Shown here in pieces: positions 22,771 through 35,869 of a DNA stretch of 64,000 nucleotides (the first letter of the stretch is position 1; the number at the start of each line of letters is the position of its first letter). Source of the DNA: Azadirachta indica (Eukaryota > Streptophyta > Magnoliopsida > Sapindales > Meliaceae); assembly GCA_022749755.1 (NCBI GenBank), contig CM040442.1, forward strand, positions 9,336,457 through 9,400,456, read 5' to 3'. The notes under the pieces are model-generated. The model worked only from the letters and a program-made list of their open reading frames with translations, had not been told where the DNA came from and ran no database searches. A program made the translations under genes and the position numbers.

Positions 22771-23884
22771 CACTGACTTAAACTTAATGCCCTTTAATTC
22801 ATTATCCAAATCGAAATGTTAAATCTTTTATCCAAATTAAAATGTTAACAATAAGTTAAAAAATTTTTAAATAATTATTTTGGAAGAAAGAAAAGGGTTA
22901 AGAGCATTTATAAAATATTAAAAAAAAAAAAAGAAGTTTAGCTAAAAGAAAAATAATAAATTATAATATGTGAATTGAATTTACTGTTTCATCATTAAAA
23001 TCGATAATTACATGTATGTTTATAATTTTATTTAACTGTCTATATACACTTTAAAGTAAAATATACTCTTAATATTAATATTTTAATAAATAATTTTATT
23101 AAAGAAATAACTAAAGTTAAGTTAGTATTAAAAGTCTTTTAAGTTAAATAAGTAATCCAAGATTACTCTTTACATCCATATAATACACTCTATAATTGAA
23201 CACAATTCAACCACAAAAAAATGTATTATTTGTGATCATGTCAAATTTCAGTAGAAATACAATAAACAAAATGGTGGTGGTTAATTTTATTATCAAAAAT
23301 GCATCATTTTGATTAAGATAGAATATAATCTATATACTTATCTTATTATAAGAAACTGAGTATCATTATCTTGGATATCATATGCTAGTCTCCAACAAGC
23401 GCCAAAAATATTCAAATGTATTAAACTATATCAAATTGTTAATTTCTTAGATATTAAGGATATAAATTTTATTTTTGCAAATCATTTTAATCTTTTTTTG
23501 GGCTCGCAAGTTTCTTCACAGACAACTTAATAAAATTGGATAAGATTAAAATATAGTTTATTCTATTGTACTATATTTTGAAAGATCAATGAAGTTTATT
23601 AATTTTTCATTAGATTAATATTCAATTGTATTCACAATAACAAAATTTCAAGAAAAGAAATTAGATGGATGAGTTATTGTATCTAAATCCGTATAAATAG
23701 GAAACACAAATTGTAAACAGGATAATAACACTCAAGTGCCTAATTCTTATTGAAATGACTAAGTTTATTGTGTAATAACAAACCTAACTAAAAAGGGTAC
23801 ATAAAAATGGACAAACAATCAATGTCTTTATTTAATGAAAATATGAAAAAACAAAAAAAAAAAAAAATTACCCCTCTTATAGAA

Positions 23885-24010
23885 TCCGACTTGGCTCAAT
23901 ACCCACTGTTGAATTAAAGTGTCCCAAAACTCCTAATTTAAGAGAGGAGGAGGTTCGAATCTTATACTCTAACAAAAGTTTAGGGTTCCAACCACTGTGC
24001 CAATCTACAT
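23885..24010 (+). repeat. tRNA-like (possible SINE) segment
   Basis: TGGCTCAATACCC resembles box A and GAGGTTCGAATCTT, about 55-60 bases later, resembles box B of RNA polymerase III promoters. An A-rich tract lies before it. No target-site duplication was found, so a SINE is only one possibility. Confidence 0.3.
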
Positions 24011-24199
24011 TGTACTATTATATTCTCCAATATTAATATATATAGTTTTTTAATATATTAGATTTACGTTAAATGCAAACTATCCTATATTTAAATGAAT
24101 ATTATAAATTTTTTAGTCATTTTTCTTTTATAATTTTTACAGAATCCTCTAACTCAACCTAAAATGAAATATTTTAAAGGTATTTGTTATGTCAAAAAG

Positions 24200-27100
24200 A
24201 GACCAAATCAAGCAAAAAAGATCTGGTGCTTCAAATTAATTTTCCAAAACTGAAAATATGATGTTCAAAGATTACAAACAAGAAAGCAACAGTGTAGTCA
24301 CTGCAAATTACCTGGGTTGCATGTCAATATGAGACATGAATGACTTTAAGGCAAGCAATGAATGTTTGAGAAGACTCACGATCGAAGATATTTCTTCTTA
24401 TTCATTCCTGCAATTATATTAAATTGATTTCACAAATACTAGTTTCCTGCAATAGAAAGGAAGAGAAATTAACGTGGCATATAATTTGATTATTGATCTT
24501 TTCTACTTCTTAATTTGATTACAAATACCTACTAACCAAAATGGAGCCGGAGAACAAATTAAAGACCAATTATGATTAGCTACTCCTTAATTTAAAGCGA
24601 AATCACGAAGAGAGACTGGGGGTTTGTTTCTGTACTTGTGAAGAAGAGAGTGGGTGGTGACAATATCATAATTTCCTAACATCTAAAACGGAAAAAAAAA
24701 AAAAAAAATTATTTATAATTTCCTGGACTTCCTATGTCAAATATCCACCTAATTGAAATGACAGGGAAACAATTATTTTCTAATTCTAATAATTAAGAAA
24801 GAGAATTAATGATATATTAATTTACAGCATCTTTTACCTTCAATTTATTTTTTTCAAAGCTCTTTCTATGTTTGTGGTTCAACCTAGATATTATTGTTGC
24901 ATAATATCAATTGAATAAGATAGAAATCATATTCTATAAGTTGGTAAAAGAAAATAAATAATTCTTGAATCAAAGCAAACTCCACCTGAATGTTTAGCAA
25001 TCTTTTCATTAAACTTCTCTTTAATTCCATATTCCTTCTGTGTAATCTAGCATCAACATTCTCTACAGGGTCATTCAGCAATCAATGGAAAGATCTATTC
25101 AGAGAAAATCCTTTGGGGAACATCTGTAAATCCAATACATGTCTTACAACATCTACTCAAGTGAAAACACACGAGTATAACGATTGCCACTTCTTTCTTT
25201 TGATTAGATTTCCCAATTTATTGGGCAAAACCAGGTGTTGTTTCATCAGCATATTCTTCTTTTCGAGTTGATGCCTAAACTGTAACTCCTCTAGTGTTCT
25301 GGCTTTAAATAATACATCTGCTGGAATTGAGAATCATTCTGGAATGAGAGACGAATGATTGATAGAGACTTGGCCATTGTGAATTTATCCTGGTAACTAC
25401 AATACTTTACTCCACCGCTGCCTGGTAAAGATTTTGTGCTATTAATGAGAGCAATTCTTCAAATATTAAGACAGAAGATATGGAAGTTATATAACCCAGA
25501 AAGTACAATCAATACGTTTGCTGCATTTGGAGCATCATCTTTCTACCCTATCCAGTTCTTTTCCTTAAGCTCTGTTTCTGCTTCTCCCTAGATATGCAAC
25601 ACATATATCAGTAGAATAAGATAGAAATCAAATTCTATAAAGAAGATAAATCAGCAAGAACCTGCACTGTTAGAAGTAATTAAAGAAAAGAATTACCTGA
25701 ACAACACCAAAACCACCTTAAAGTCTTGCAATCTTTTCATTTAACTTTTGGTTTTCATAGTCTAGCTGCTGCCTGCATCATGATTCATTGATTACCAGAG
25801 AGTTGGAATCAAAATGATGATATAGTAAAGAAATTTGTTAACTAATATCACCTCAAGAGGGTCCAAGATCTGTGCTCTCTTATTAACTGCATCCTCTGTA
25901 ATTCCATTACCTTCAATGCTTGTAACTTCCTCGGAAAGCAATACCTTGGAGAATTGTCTTAAGATCGCCTTCTCAGTGATAATCCAACTGTATCCCTTAT
26001 TATTTTCCCGTGTGTACTAGTAAAAGTTATATATATCCTATTTTTCTCTTCTCTGACTAGAAATAATACATAAAACATTTACAGAAGAGCAGGAAAAAGA
26101 GTTATTACTATCTGAAAATATTAGACTAAACTCCAGCTAGGATGGCATTATCATCAGAATATTGGCTTTTGCGCTCTCCAAATACAGGGGCAATGATCAG
26201 ACTTTTGATTGAGATAGTGCTTAGGAAATAAAAAGCAAAACATATACGTTCCAGGCCGCTGTAACAAGCTCAAAATAGATGCTAACAAATTACCTCTTCT
26301 GTCATCAATTAAATTCAGATGAGCCACCAGAGCATTAGCTATTTTCTCAATAATTCTGTTTGTTTGAATTGAATGCGATTGGTAACATCTGAATGACCAC
26401 TGAATAAACAGCATAAACATTAAACATAACCATTGAGATCAATCCAACCAATATATATTTTTCATATATGTTAGCAATCTTAATACCTTTTTCAACCAAA
26501 ATTTGCCCGGAACAACAGGACAAGAGGTTTCTGCAATTGACACAGTTGAATTTCTACTCCTTCAGACTTCATTGCATTAGACCAGAAGTAATTCCTCAGT
26601 TCAACATAGTATTAAAACTATCAGTATCATGTCTCCTAAATAAAGTTCTCTTTCCTGTAGACCTCCCTGCTATCTGCATGATTATAAATGGATAATTGCC
26701 GAAGAATAGCAAGACAAATGATGACGATATTGGAAATAAAGATTTCAACTAAAGCACCTCAAGAAGGTTTTAGATCAGTGCAACTCTTTTATTTACTGTA
26801 TCGTGTGTGCTGCCATCACCTACAATGCTTCTCCTTTCCCCAGCGAGCAGCACTTAGGCAGCATATCCAGACCTCTTTCTCAGCTTTGTCGACTGATAAG
26901 AAATAGTACGTAAAACTTGCAGTACAAACAAGGAGAAGATTTCAAAATTAATATTAAAAAAATAGTAGACTACCTGAACTCAGGATGACAATTTGGCCAA
27001 GGTATAGGCATTTGCGCTCTCAAAATCCTGGCGCTTTTGCTGCAGCAATCTTTAATCTTCTCTGAGCTTGTTTACAACAACACATTAATTCGTTTCCTTA

Positions 27101-28690
27101 AGCTATATTTCTGTTACTGCTCTCACCTAGATATAAAGCCCAATATTCGGAGAATAAGAGATGGAAATGAAACTTCATTGACTATATAGAATTATCTAAA
27201 TCACACTAACATACACCACTTGAAAGTTCCACAATCCTTTCATTGTGCTTCTTCTTTTCATAGTCCTCTGCTTCCTGCTTCATGATAGATTGACTAACAA
27301 AGTAGTTGATAAAAAGAAGGCACCAATGTGCACAAGTACCTTCTTTATAAACTTAGGTAAAAGAAATTAATAAATAGAATTTTAAGTGAAGCTCACCTGT
27401 GCAAGTCATCACCACGAGCAGGATTTTTTTCTTTCATTCAGTAACTTCAGTATGAACAGTTCCCTATTCTGTTTCTCAGTGATAATCCAATCTCATTTCT
27501 TGTTACAGTTCCTGAACGCATGAAGTAAACTTAATATAATTTGTTTTTCTCTATGTGATAAGAAATAGTACAGAAGAACAAGAAGCAGACAAGTTGAAAA
27601 TTACTGTTATAAAATATTAGACTAACCTCCAGTCAGGATGGCAATGTCATTAAGATACTGGCTTTTGTGCTCCCAAATCTAGGGGCAATGGTTAGATTTT
27701 TAATTGAGGTAATGCTTTAGAGAAACAGAAAGCATCTTGATTCAAGGCCGCTTTAAGTTCAGCCTCCAGAATATATATTAGAGGTTTTGTCAATGCCGCT
27801 GCTATACAATTTGAATGTCATCTTCACCAGCTGATACCACCAAATAAGCAGCGTAATACAAACACCTAACATGACAGCTAAGATCATTCCACGCCATAAA
27901 AATTTGTTTGTTTGTATATAAATATATATATATATATATATTTATATCAGAAGCAGCCTGTCACACCGAACAGGACCCGTCGAACTTAACCTAAAATAAA
28001 TATTTGAAAGAGAACAAATTAAACAAAAGAGATCTTGAGCTTCAAATTAACTCTGCAAAATGAAAACATGCTGTTGAAAGGTCGCAAACGAGAAACCAAC
28101 GTAACAAAATCTATTTTGTCAATTATAAATAGCTAACAAGCTTACAGAAATAAAATGAAGCAAAAATGTATTAATGAAACAAGCTTATCCCTAGGGCAAC
28201 TTACTTGTAGCTTCTTAATAGCATCACTATACATACTTGTTGAAACTTGCTTTATATAAAATTTCCCACTCCCTCCATTTGAATGATAATGGTTGTTCTG
28301 CCTTCCAACTCCAGCGTCTATCGGCCCTCTGATATTAATTCATTATAATTAGTAACATCATTTGAGTTTTGAAATAACAGCCCCACAGGAAAAGAAAAAA
28401 GAATGATGCATTGAAGACATATATAATATAGTCGCTGCAAAAATTACCTGGTTTGCATATCAACAAGAGACATGAATGATCTTAAGACGAGCAATGAAGG
28501 TTTATGAAGGCTCATGATTGAGAAATATTAGTTCGCTGAAATAGAAACGAAGAAACATTAACGTTACATGTATTTTGATTATTAATTAATTCTACTCCTT
28601 AATTTGATTAGAAATAACTACTAACCAAAATGGAGTTGGAGAACAAATTAAAGTACCTGAAGACCGTTTGAGGACTCAACAAGCTCGCAC
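24200..28690 (-). repeat. 3' flank of NLR copy 1 with repeated exon-like modules
   Basis: This flank holds several short segments that recur in the 3' flanks of the other NLRs. On the minus strand many read as short coiled-coil-like peptides next to AG and GT sites. Examples are QQLDYENQKLNEKIARL at about 25,725-25,775, EAEDYEKKKHNERIVEL at about 27,220-27,275, and QDFESANAYTLAKLSS at about 26,985-27,040. A MAKSLSII(R)-type segment lies near 25,330-25,380. Stops interrupt the longer frames. I do not recognise the parent protein. The modules could be decayed 3' exons of the NLR, an unrelated gene duplicated with it, or transcribed 3' UTR exons. A degenerate TA microsatellite lies at 27,915-27,945. 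Confidence 0.4.
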
Positions 28691-28696
28691 TTTTTC

Positions 28697-31561
28697 TTAG
28701 TAAATTGTGATTTTGGTAATGTGAGATACCTTAGAACACTCTTGTCCTGTTCTCTCACTGTAACGTTCTTTTAGAACAGGACAATATGTAATCTCCAATT
28801 CTTGTAGTGTTGTCTTCTGAAGAATGCGGTCGGGCACCGCCCTTAGTTTTGGGCAACCAAAAATTTCTAACGAAGAAAGACGTGGCATGATTTGTACATT
28901 TCCAGTAATCTCGAAATCCCACTCTTCCAATTCTCTCATTTCATGAATTGTGAACGATTTCAATTTAGGAAAGGCAATAACAGACAAAGATGAAGAGGAA
29001 GATGAGCCGTGACCACCTTCTGTTCCCAAAAATTCATTACCCGCTCTTTTCAAATGAGGCATTACCCGTACTACGACTACTTCAAGCGATGGCAATTTTC
29101 CCAAGGGAGGACGATGCTCAAAGTTTATGCAATCCAAGAGATATAAATCTCTTAGATTGGTTAATGACAACATCCAAGTGGGCCAATCAGTGTTACCTCT
29201 GTAGGACCATATCGACATTCTCTTTAAATTTTGAGTTGGCTGCAAGGCTTCAAGAAGTTCTTCATCATCTTCTTTCTTCCTCCCCTCTTGTTCATTCTTT
29301 GGATTAAACAAAACACCCAAATTACGGAGGCTTTTGATGTTTTCATGAAGTTTCAATCTCTTACCTTCGCCCACATCTGACACACTACCCAATCCACAAA
29401 TATAACATTCTTGGAGAAGCTTAAGGTATTTTAAAGATTCAAGGCTACATACTTGTCTCCCACTAACACTTGCACCCACGACAATGTTGTCTAATATCCG
29501 TAGACTAGTTAACCTTGTAATTCCAATTGGCATGTACATCAAACTAGTTTCATCATTTCGCAACTGTGTCAAATTTATTAACTTTCCAATCCCTTGAGGT
29601 AATTCTTTAAGAATTTCACAAAATCTAATATCTAATATTTGTGGATTATATAAATTGCATAATGCCTCAGGTAATTTTTCAAACAATTAACTTGACAAAT
29701 TAAGATATCTTAAATGTATCAATTTTCCTATCTCTACTGGAATCTCTTTAATACTGCTACAACCACAACCTTCGGTTACTACTAATGCCCTAAAACTTGT
29801 CAATTCACCAAAGACCTTAGATAGGACTTTAGAAAATGATGACTTCTCTTCCCCTTCACAATTAATTAAGAGACTACGCAATCTTTTGGCCCTATGCATG
29901 GAGATAGGAAATAAATCCATGTCACCAATGATTAACATAGCATGCAAACAAGTTTTTTCCTCTAAAGAATCCAATAAAGGATCATCACAACTATTAATTT
30001 CTATTGTGAAACATTCTTTCTTGTGCATAAATTGGGCAAAGTCATGTATCATGTCATGCATCTTACAACTTATAATATTATCATCAGAATCATTCCTAAA
30101 CTCTTGAAAAAAAGAGCGTGTTGCTAAGATATGGAAATATTCTTCACCCAATACCTCCATTTCTTCCCCTTTTTCTACAATAAGATAACCTTGGGCCATC
30201 CATAATCTAATTAATTCATCTTTCTCTATCGTATGGTCTTTCGGAAAAACAGCACAATACAAGAAATATATTTTTACTATAGGAGGCAAATCATTATAAC
30301 TTAACAAGAGAGGAGCCAAAAGATTTTTATTAATCTCTTCTACCTTCCACATATCACTATATAAGATTCTTTGCCACTCTTCTTCAGTTTTTTTAAAGCG
30401 CAATAATGACCCAATTGCCTTACCAGCAAGAGGTAAAACCTTGCATTTTCTTACAATTTTTCCACCAATTTCTTCTAATTTCTCACATTCTTCATTTGAC
30501 CTACTAGAAAATGCTATCATCCTAAACAACGACCAACATTCTTCTTCAGCTAATTGCTTAATGGAAATAATGTCAGTTGATTCCATCATATGTGCAACCG
30601 TTTCCTTGCGTGTAGTAATCAAAATTTTACTATTGTGGTGACCATTCTTTAAACAATGGTAGAATGGTGCCCATTTACTGTAATCTTCACTCCACATGTC
30701 ATCTAAGACAAGAAAAAAATTTTTCCCCTCAATAATTTTTTGAATATGGGTCAAAAGAGATTGAAATTCAACTAATTTACAAGGATTATCTTCTAAAGCT
30801 TCAATAATTGCTCTAGCAATTCTAATCTCATCAAAAGTATCTGACACACATACCCATATTCTTATATCAAAACTTCTTTTAACCTCATCATTATTATAAG
30901 CAAGTTGAGCGAGAGTTGTTTTGCCAATACCACCCATACCTAGAAGTGATATGATGTGGAGACCTTTTTGCTCACTGTTCCTACTCTCACAAACCAACCT
31001 ACTTATGAGCATATTCTTCTCGACCACTCGACCACTTATCTCAGACTCATCAATTAAGGAGGTAGTTGGTAATTGCTCCGGTTTCTCATTACTGTTATTC
31101 ACATTCAGATGAAAATTAAACATTTCTTTCTGTTTGGAAATATCATCAAGATTTTAATTGATTTCTTTAATCTTGAGAGCCATATCACGGCGTAGAAATA
31201 CTTGTTTGAAACCAAAGCAAGGGGCTGGAAAGAAGGAACATACCTTCTTAGGAACAATAGCATTCTCATCATCATCAACTTCCTCGATTCTCAATTTCAT
31301 CCTTGCAGTGTTCCACTCATCCAACACACCTTCCATGTCGTAGGAAGCGTATTTGAGCTGCTGCAGCCAATGTCTAACAGTTTCTTCCTTTAGTTGCCTT
31401 TGCTCTGCATCAAGCAGCACAGCTTGAATAGCTCGAAGATTGCTGGTAAGCTTTTTCACTTCATCTTCAACACCAGTAACTAGCCTCACTTGTTCACTTG
31501 CCTCTTGAACAGCCATTGAAATTAGCTGCTCCAAGAGAGGGGAAATGATCGCTTCAACCAT
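28697..31561 (-). pseudogene. NLR copy 1: CC-NBS-LRR (RGA-type) with two in-frame nonsense codons
   Basis: A single frame of 955 codons encodes a complete CNL immune receptor, a class that senses pathogen effectors inside the cell. Codons 1-140 form the N-terminal coiled-coil (MVEAIISPLLEQLISMAVQE, with the RNL-type LDEWN segment). The P-loop GMGGIGKTT lies at about 208-216, followed by kinase-2 LVLDDMW, RNBS-B KILITTRKE, a GLPLA box altered to VLPLA, RNBS-D YFLYCAVFPKD and the MHD motif CKMHDMIHDFAQF. LRRs run from about codon 600 to the end, closing SHITKITIY. The only breaks are TAA at codon 136 (31,156-31,154) and TAA at codon 625 (29,689-29,687). Both paralogs carry CAA at each site. Without the two stops it would be full length for the family, so it is either a very young pseudogene or affected by sequence error. 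Confidence 0.9.
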
Positions 31562-31670
31562 GATGGTGAAATTAAGAGGAAAAATTGAAAGAGTTATTGT
31601 GCTTTTTGTTGTGAAAATGCGGAAAGAAGATTAATTGTGTGTTGTGAAAAATGCTGTTATCCTTTGATTC

Positions 31671-31678
31671 CTTTTATA
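31671..31678 (-). promoter_or_regulatory. TATA box of NLR copy 1
   Basis: TATAAAAG on the minus strand, 110 bases upstream of the start codon. The related copies have TATAAAG-type sequences in the equivalent place, followed by similar leaders. Confidence 0.5.
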
Positions 31679-31699
31679 GCAATGAAAAAAAGTAGGCCA

Positions 31700-32778
31700 A
31701 CTGAAGAATATTTGAATAATTCATCTAACTTGTTTTCTAAAATAATGGAGAAGACGTGGATTCTCCACTTATCTTTTCACCCTCGAGCACAGACATGATC
31801 ATTAACTTGATAATTTAATTTAAGAGCTATTAAATGTTGTCGTTAATCGATTTGCTTGTGATGAGTCACCGGTTTTATTTATTTATTTATTTGTTTTACA
31901 TAAAAATTTAAATATAATTATGGCATACACATGCATGGACCTATCTGCATCGAATTTACTTTTAAATTAATTATTTGTTATCTTTTATTTTTAAAGTCAT
32001 GGGAGAACTGGAATCGATTATGAATTATGTATTGACTGGAGTCAATGGTTAACCTATAATACTATGATGTAAAAAAATTATCTTTTGCTTGGAAATTTAA
32101 CTTTTCCTTTGATAACTTGTCCCTTTCTTCTGATAACTTGTCCCTTTCTTTTGATTAATTTATGTATTAATTAAAGAATGTTAATATTTTAACTAACTTG
32201 TTATGTAAAATAGGAAGACGCGGAGATTAACCTCCGAGAGTTTGATAGGATGAGATATTATCTTTCTTATCCATAAACATTAATAAAATAATAGAATAAG
32301 ATATATTCACTTAATTTAAAAAATTTAATCCTCACTAACTAGAGGTCGCAATTTACGTCATAATACAATTATTCAACACAAATTTAATTGAAATAAATGA
32401 GTTTGAGTATGTGACTATAATGTAGCGTGATTAATATATTAATGTTGAATTTAGATTTAGAGGTCTTGACATTTAACTCCATTTGTAAAATGATTTACTA
32501 TTCAAGTAATTATATTATATTTATTCATTTATATGATTAAACTAATTTATTCTATATTTTTACATTTTAAAAAATGTTCAATTCTATTTAAAGTAAAACT
32601 TATTAGCATTTGAGTAAGAATATATATTAAAATATAGAAAAAAATTAAATGGTTAATTATTAAATTAATGATTATAACCTATGAAAGGATTTTCAATCAT
32701 TGACACAATTATTAAATTAATGGTTGGATTTTTAGGTTAATTTAAAATATAGTATAACTTTTTTATTTAATATGATAT
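31700..32778. other. NLR copy 1 upstream region, no gene seen
   Basis: AT-rich DNA without a supported gene. A short direct repeat, GATAACTTGTCCCTTTCTT, occurs twice at about 32,102-32,145. A TGACT-GAGTCAATGG-type segment near 32,035 recurs upstream of NLR copy 3, suggesting shared promoter-distal DNA. Confidence 0.5.
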
Positions 32779-32779
32779 G

Positions 32780-33571
32780 AGTACAACATGACAAACTAAA
32801 TTGTCACCTGAACTTTACTAATTACATCATAGGAGGGATTAAGTGTTAAACTTAAATAAGTTTTTCCTAATTACTATTTTGATAGATTTCATAAATGAAA
32901 ATATTATTATCCAAATTAAAGTGCTGAAAATAATGAATTTGAACAAATTCATATATTAAAATACTCCCAACTTTTTTACCTTCTCAAGCTAGCCTATCTG
33001 TTTATAACACAATTACTATTTATTTAAGTAATTGGGTCGAGTTGACTTGTTTATTATTTAGATAATCGAGCTAACTCATTTAACATGAATAGTTTGAGAC
33101 TTAAAAATTTTTCTGTTTACTAGATTTCAAACCCATATATCTATGGTCAATTTAGTGGAATTCTCACCACTAAACTACAATGACTTTTTGTTATAATTTG
33201 TAGGTGCATTAGTTACTTATATATTACAATATTTTATATTGTTATTTGCTAAATTATTTTCAGTAATTTTAAAAGTATTTATTTTTAATTTAATATTAAA
33301 ATTAGCTACTTGTAAATTGTAAATATAATAAAATTAAAATATTTTAAACTTAACATTTGATAACTACATATAATTTCATAACAGATTATTTATAAATTTT
33401 TTGTAATATTTTACTTACCAATAATTTTAATAAAATTTTTGTATGCAATAGTCAAAATAAATTATAGTCGTATAAAGAAAATAAAATCATCTGACAATAA
33501 AAAATCCTCCAAATGCAACTAATCCACCAACCTCAACTTAGGCTTTAGTCATCTCACCAACTGCAGCTCCG
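32780..33571. repeat. Direct duplication, copy 1 (partner 40,461-41,285)
   Basis: About 790 bp is repeated in the same orientation at 40,461-41,285, with strings such as CATCATAGGAGGGATTAAGTG and CCAACTTTTTTACCTTCTCAAG in both. This copy has lost about 35-40 bases near 33,516 that the partner keeps. It contains a tRNA-like inverted segment (TTTAGTGG...GGGTTTGAAATC on the minus strand, 33,120-33,185). The ends are abrupt. No protein is encoded. Confidence 0.85.
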
Positions 33572-33896
33572 TAAGTATCTCTATCCATAAGTATTCTTAT
33601 CTAATTAATTTAAATTTAAAAATATTAATTTTAAATATTTTAATTGAAAAAACAAATAATTTAATATTAAAAAGATAAACAAATCATTCAATTTAGACAT
33701 TAAGTTCTATTCAGAATCTAATTAAAAAAAAAGGAGTAGCTATCTTCAACTAATATACATTTAATTAATTGTTATAGGTTGTGAAATAGTATAATCCAAT
33801 CTTTTACCTAATTTCATCACATTAATTTAATTAATTTTTTAATAAAACAACGAAGGTAATGGATTTTTGTTTTTTGTAACTTTGCTTTATAAATCC

Positions 33897-34030
33897 GGGT
33901 CCCGTTGAATTCATCTATGTTGATTTGGAGGTCTTCAATTTCGTTTTTGTTTCTGATTCCTTGGTAATCGCCACATCCAATCACATCAGTAGTGTTCTAT
34001 CTATATAAATATATATACACACACACCAAA
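33897..34030 (+). promoter_or_regulatory. Upstream block and TATA-like segment of P450 copy 2
   Basis: 33,897-34,003 is the inverted counterpart of 3,021-3,121 upstream of the other P450. A TATAAATATATATACAC stretch at about 34,004-34,022 is the likely core promoter, roughly 190 bases from the conserved start codons. No transposon separates the two parts here, so this copy probably shows the ancestral arrangement. Confidence 0.45.
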
Positions 34031-34203
34031 TTAATATAGGTATATATGGTAATTATCAATTTCAATTTTCATAATTTTTTAATGAGTTGATGTAACGTCA
34101 TTATCTTTTTTCCGTTATCACCCCTGAAAATTGCAATATAAATTTGGCCACAACCATATCTAAAGCCACAGATTGAAAGAGTTGCAGTCCCTTTACAAAC
34201 AAA

Positions 34204-35152
34204 ATGACTTCATTAATGGATGTTTCGATATCCCACATTCTCCAATTTCCACCCTTTCCCTCCTTTTAACTTCTATTCTCTTCTTTTTCATTCTTATTGG
34301 ATATTTTCAGAAATCTAGAGGCCAAGGCAAGGTTCCTCCAGGGCCAAAACCTCTGCCTATTATCGGAAACTTGCATCAGTTGACAGGTGAATTACCACAT
34401 CATGCTCTGACAAGATTATGTCAGAAATATGGTCCTGTAATGAAACTACAGCTTGGTCAGATTTCTGCCGTGGTCATTTCATCACCTGAAGCAGCCAAAG
34501 AAGTGTTAAAGACACATGATATCAGCTTTGCGGAGAGGCCTCAAGTTTATGCTATTGAAATAGTGGCATATGATCATTCAAGTTTTGTCTTAGCTCCCTA
34601 TGCTGAATACTGGAGACAAGTAAGGAAGATATCTATGATTGAGCTCTTCAGTACTCAGCGTGTTCTGTCTTTCAGATCAATAAGGGAAGAAGAGGTATGG
34701 AATCTTGTTCAATTCATTTGTTCATCTCAGGAAAAAGCCATAAATCTCACTGATAAGATCTTTAGTATGACAAATCATCTTATTTCTCGGGCAGCGTTTG
34801 GTAGTAAGAACGAAAATCAAAAGGATTTTTTCATAGCGCTTAAGGAACTAACGGACGTGTGTGGTTATTTTCAAATCGCTGATTTGTATCCTTCCCTTGC
34901 ATTTCTTAATTCGGTAAGTGGGGCAAAGGGCAAATTATTGCGTGTTCATAGAAAAATGGATAAGATTCTTGAAGATATTGTCACAAAACATAAGATGAAA
35001 AGAAATGCTCCGGCAATTGGCGATGATGAGACAGATATTGTTGACACACTTCTGAAATATGCAGAGGTTGATAGCGGCAATGACTTTCATATCACAATCA
35101 ATCAGATTAAGGCTATTGTTTTGGTAAGATCACTTTTACATAGTTCTCATGC

Positions 35153-35192
<40 letters not shown>

Positions 35193-35852
35193 CTCTCTCT
35201 CTTTTATATATTCTAATCATAAGAGGTATTTCAGGACTTGTTCACTGCAGGAAGCGAAACTTCATCAGTAACAATAGACTGGGTTATGGCTGAGTTGCTG
35301 AAGAACCCAAGAGTAATGAAGAAAGCGCAAGAAGAGGTACGAGAAGCATGCAAAGGAAGAAGCAAAATTGAAGAGGCAGATATTCAAAGCCTGCAGTACT
35401 TGAATTTAGTTATCAAGGAAGCTTTAAGATTACACCCATCATTTGCCTTAGTCACAAGGCTAGCACGGAAAACATGCGAAATTAATGGATACACAATACC
35501 AGCTAACTCAAGAGTCCTGATTAATGCTTATGCATTGGGAAGAGATCCAACAATCTGGACCAATCCTGAATGCTTGCAACCGGAGCGTTTTGAAGGTTCT
35601 TCCATTGACATTAAAGGGAACAACTTTGAATTGCTTCCATTTGGTTCAGGAAGAAGGATGTGTCCAGGAATTGCATTCGCTATGACAACTATTGAACTTG
35701 CAGTGTCTCAATTGTTGTATCATTTTGACTGGAAACTTGCAGGTGGGATCAAACTGGAAGACCTTGATATGACTGAGACCTTTGAATCTGTTGCCAAAAA
35801 GAAGAGCAATCTGAATGTGATTGCTACGACTCGTATCCCTTTTCAGAAATGA
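34204..35852 (+). pseudogene. Cytochrome P450, CYP71D-like, two exons, one-base deletion in membrane anchor
   Basis: Exon 1 is 34,204-35,123 and exon 2 is 35,235-35,852, joined by a GT-AG phase-0 intron holding a microsatellite. The ATGs at 34,204 and 34,216 correspond to those of P450 copy 1, but a one-base deletion near 34,252 (CCTCTCC in copy 1, CCCTCC here) brings a TAA 17 codons after the second ATG. The rest of the frame is open and complete. It has the hinge PPGPKPLPIIGN, WRQVRK, the I-helix AGSETS, the K-helix KEALR, PERF, and the haem-binding PFGSGRRMCPG with its cysteine. In the downstream frame no ATG precedes the one in GPVMKLQL, after the anchor and hinge. The enzyme would thus lack its ER anchor, so this is probably a recent pseudogene unless the deletion is a sequencing error. 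Confidence 0.85.
35154..35202 (+). repeat. (TA)n(CT)n microsatellite in P450 intron
   Basis: A TA run of about 36 bases followed by CTCTCTCTCTCT lies inside the 111-base intron. It is likely to vary in length between individuals. Confidence 0.9.
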
Positions 35853-35869
35853 AAGACATTGAGAGGATC

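Larger units (their letters stand above)
21890..23850. repeat. Segmental duplication, copy A (partner 61,450-63,785)
   Basis: This block and 61,450-63,785 share the same order: BAHD acyltransferase fragment (plus strand), NLR LRR fragment (minus strand), then about 1 kb of AT-rich flank. Similarity is strong by eye throughout, for example GGGCTCGCAAGTTTCTTCACA at 23,500-23,520 and 63,533-63,553. Copy A lacks about 0.3 kb of the BAHD fragment retained in copy B. Confidence 0.8.

Noticed and set aside
34173..35216. Taking the 347-codon frame as the P450 start
   Set aside because: Its first codon is TTG and no ATG lies between the upstream stop and the hinge. The paralog shows the true starts at the 34,204/34,216 positions, out of frame here. 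Its end also reads into the intron.
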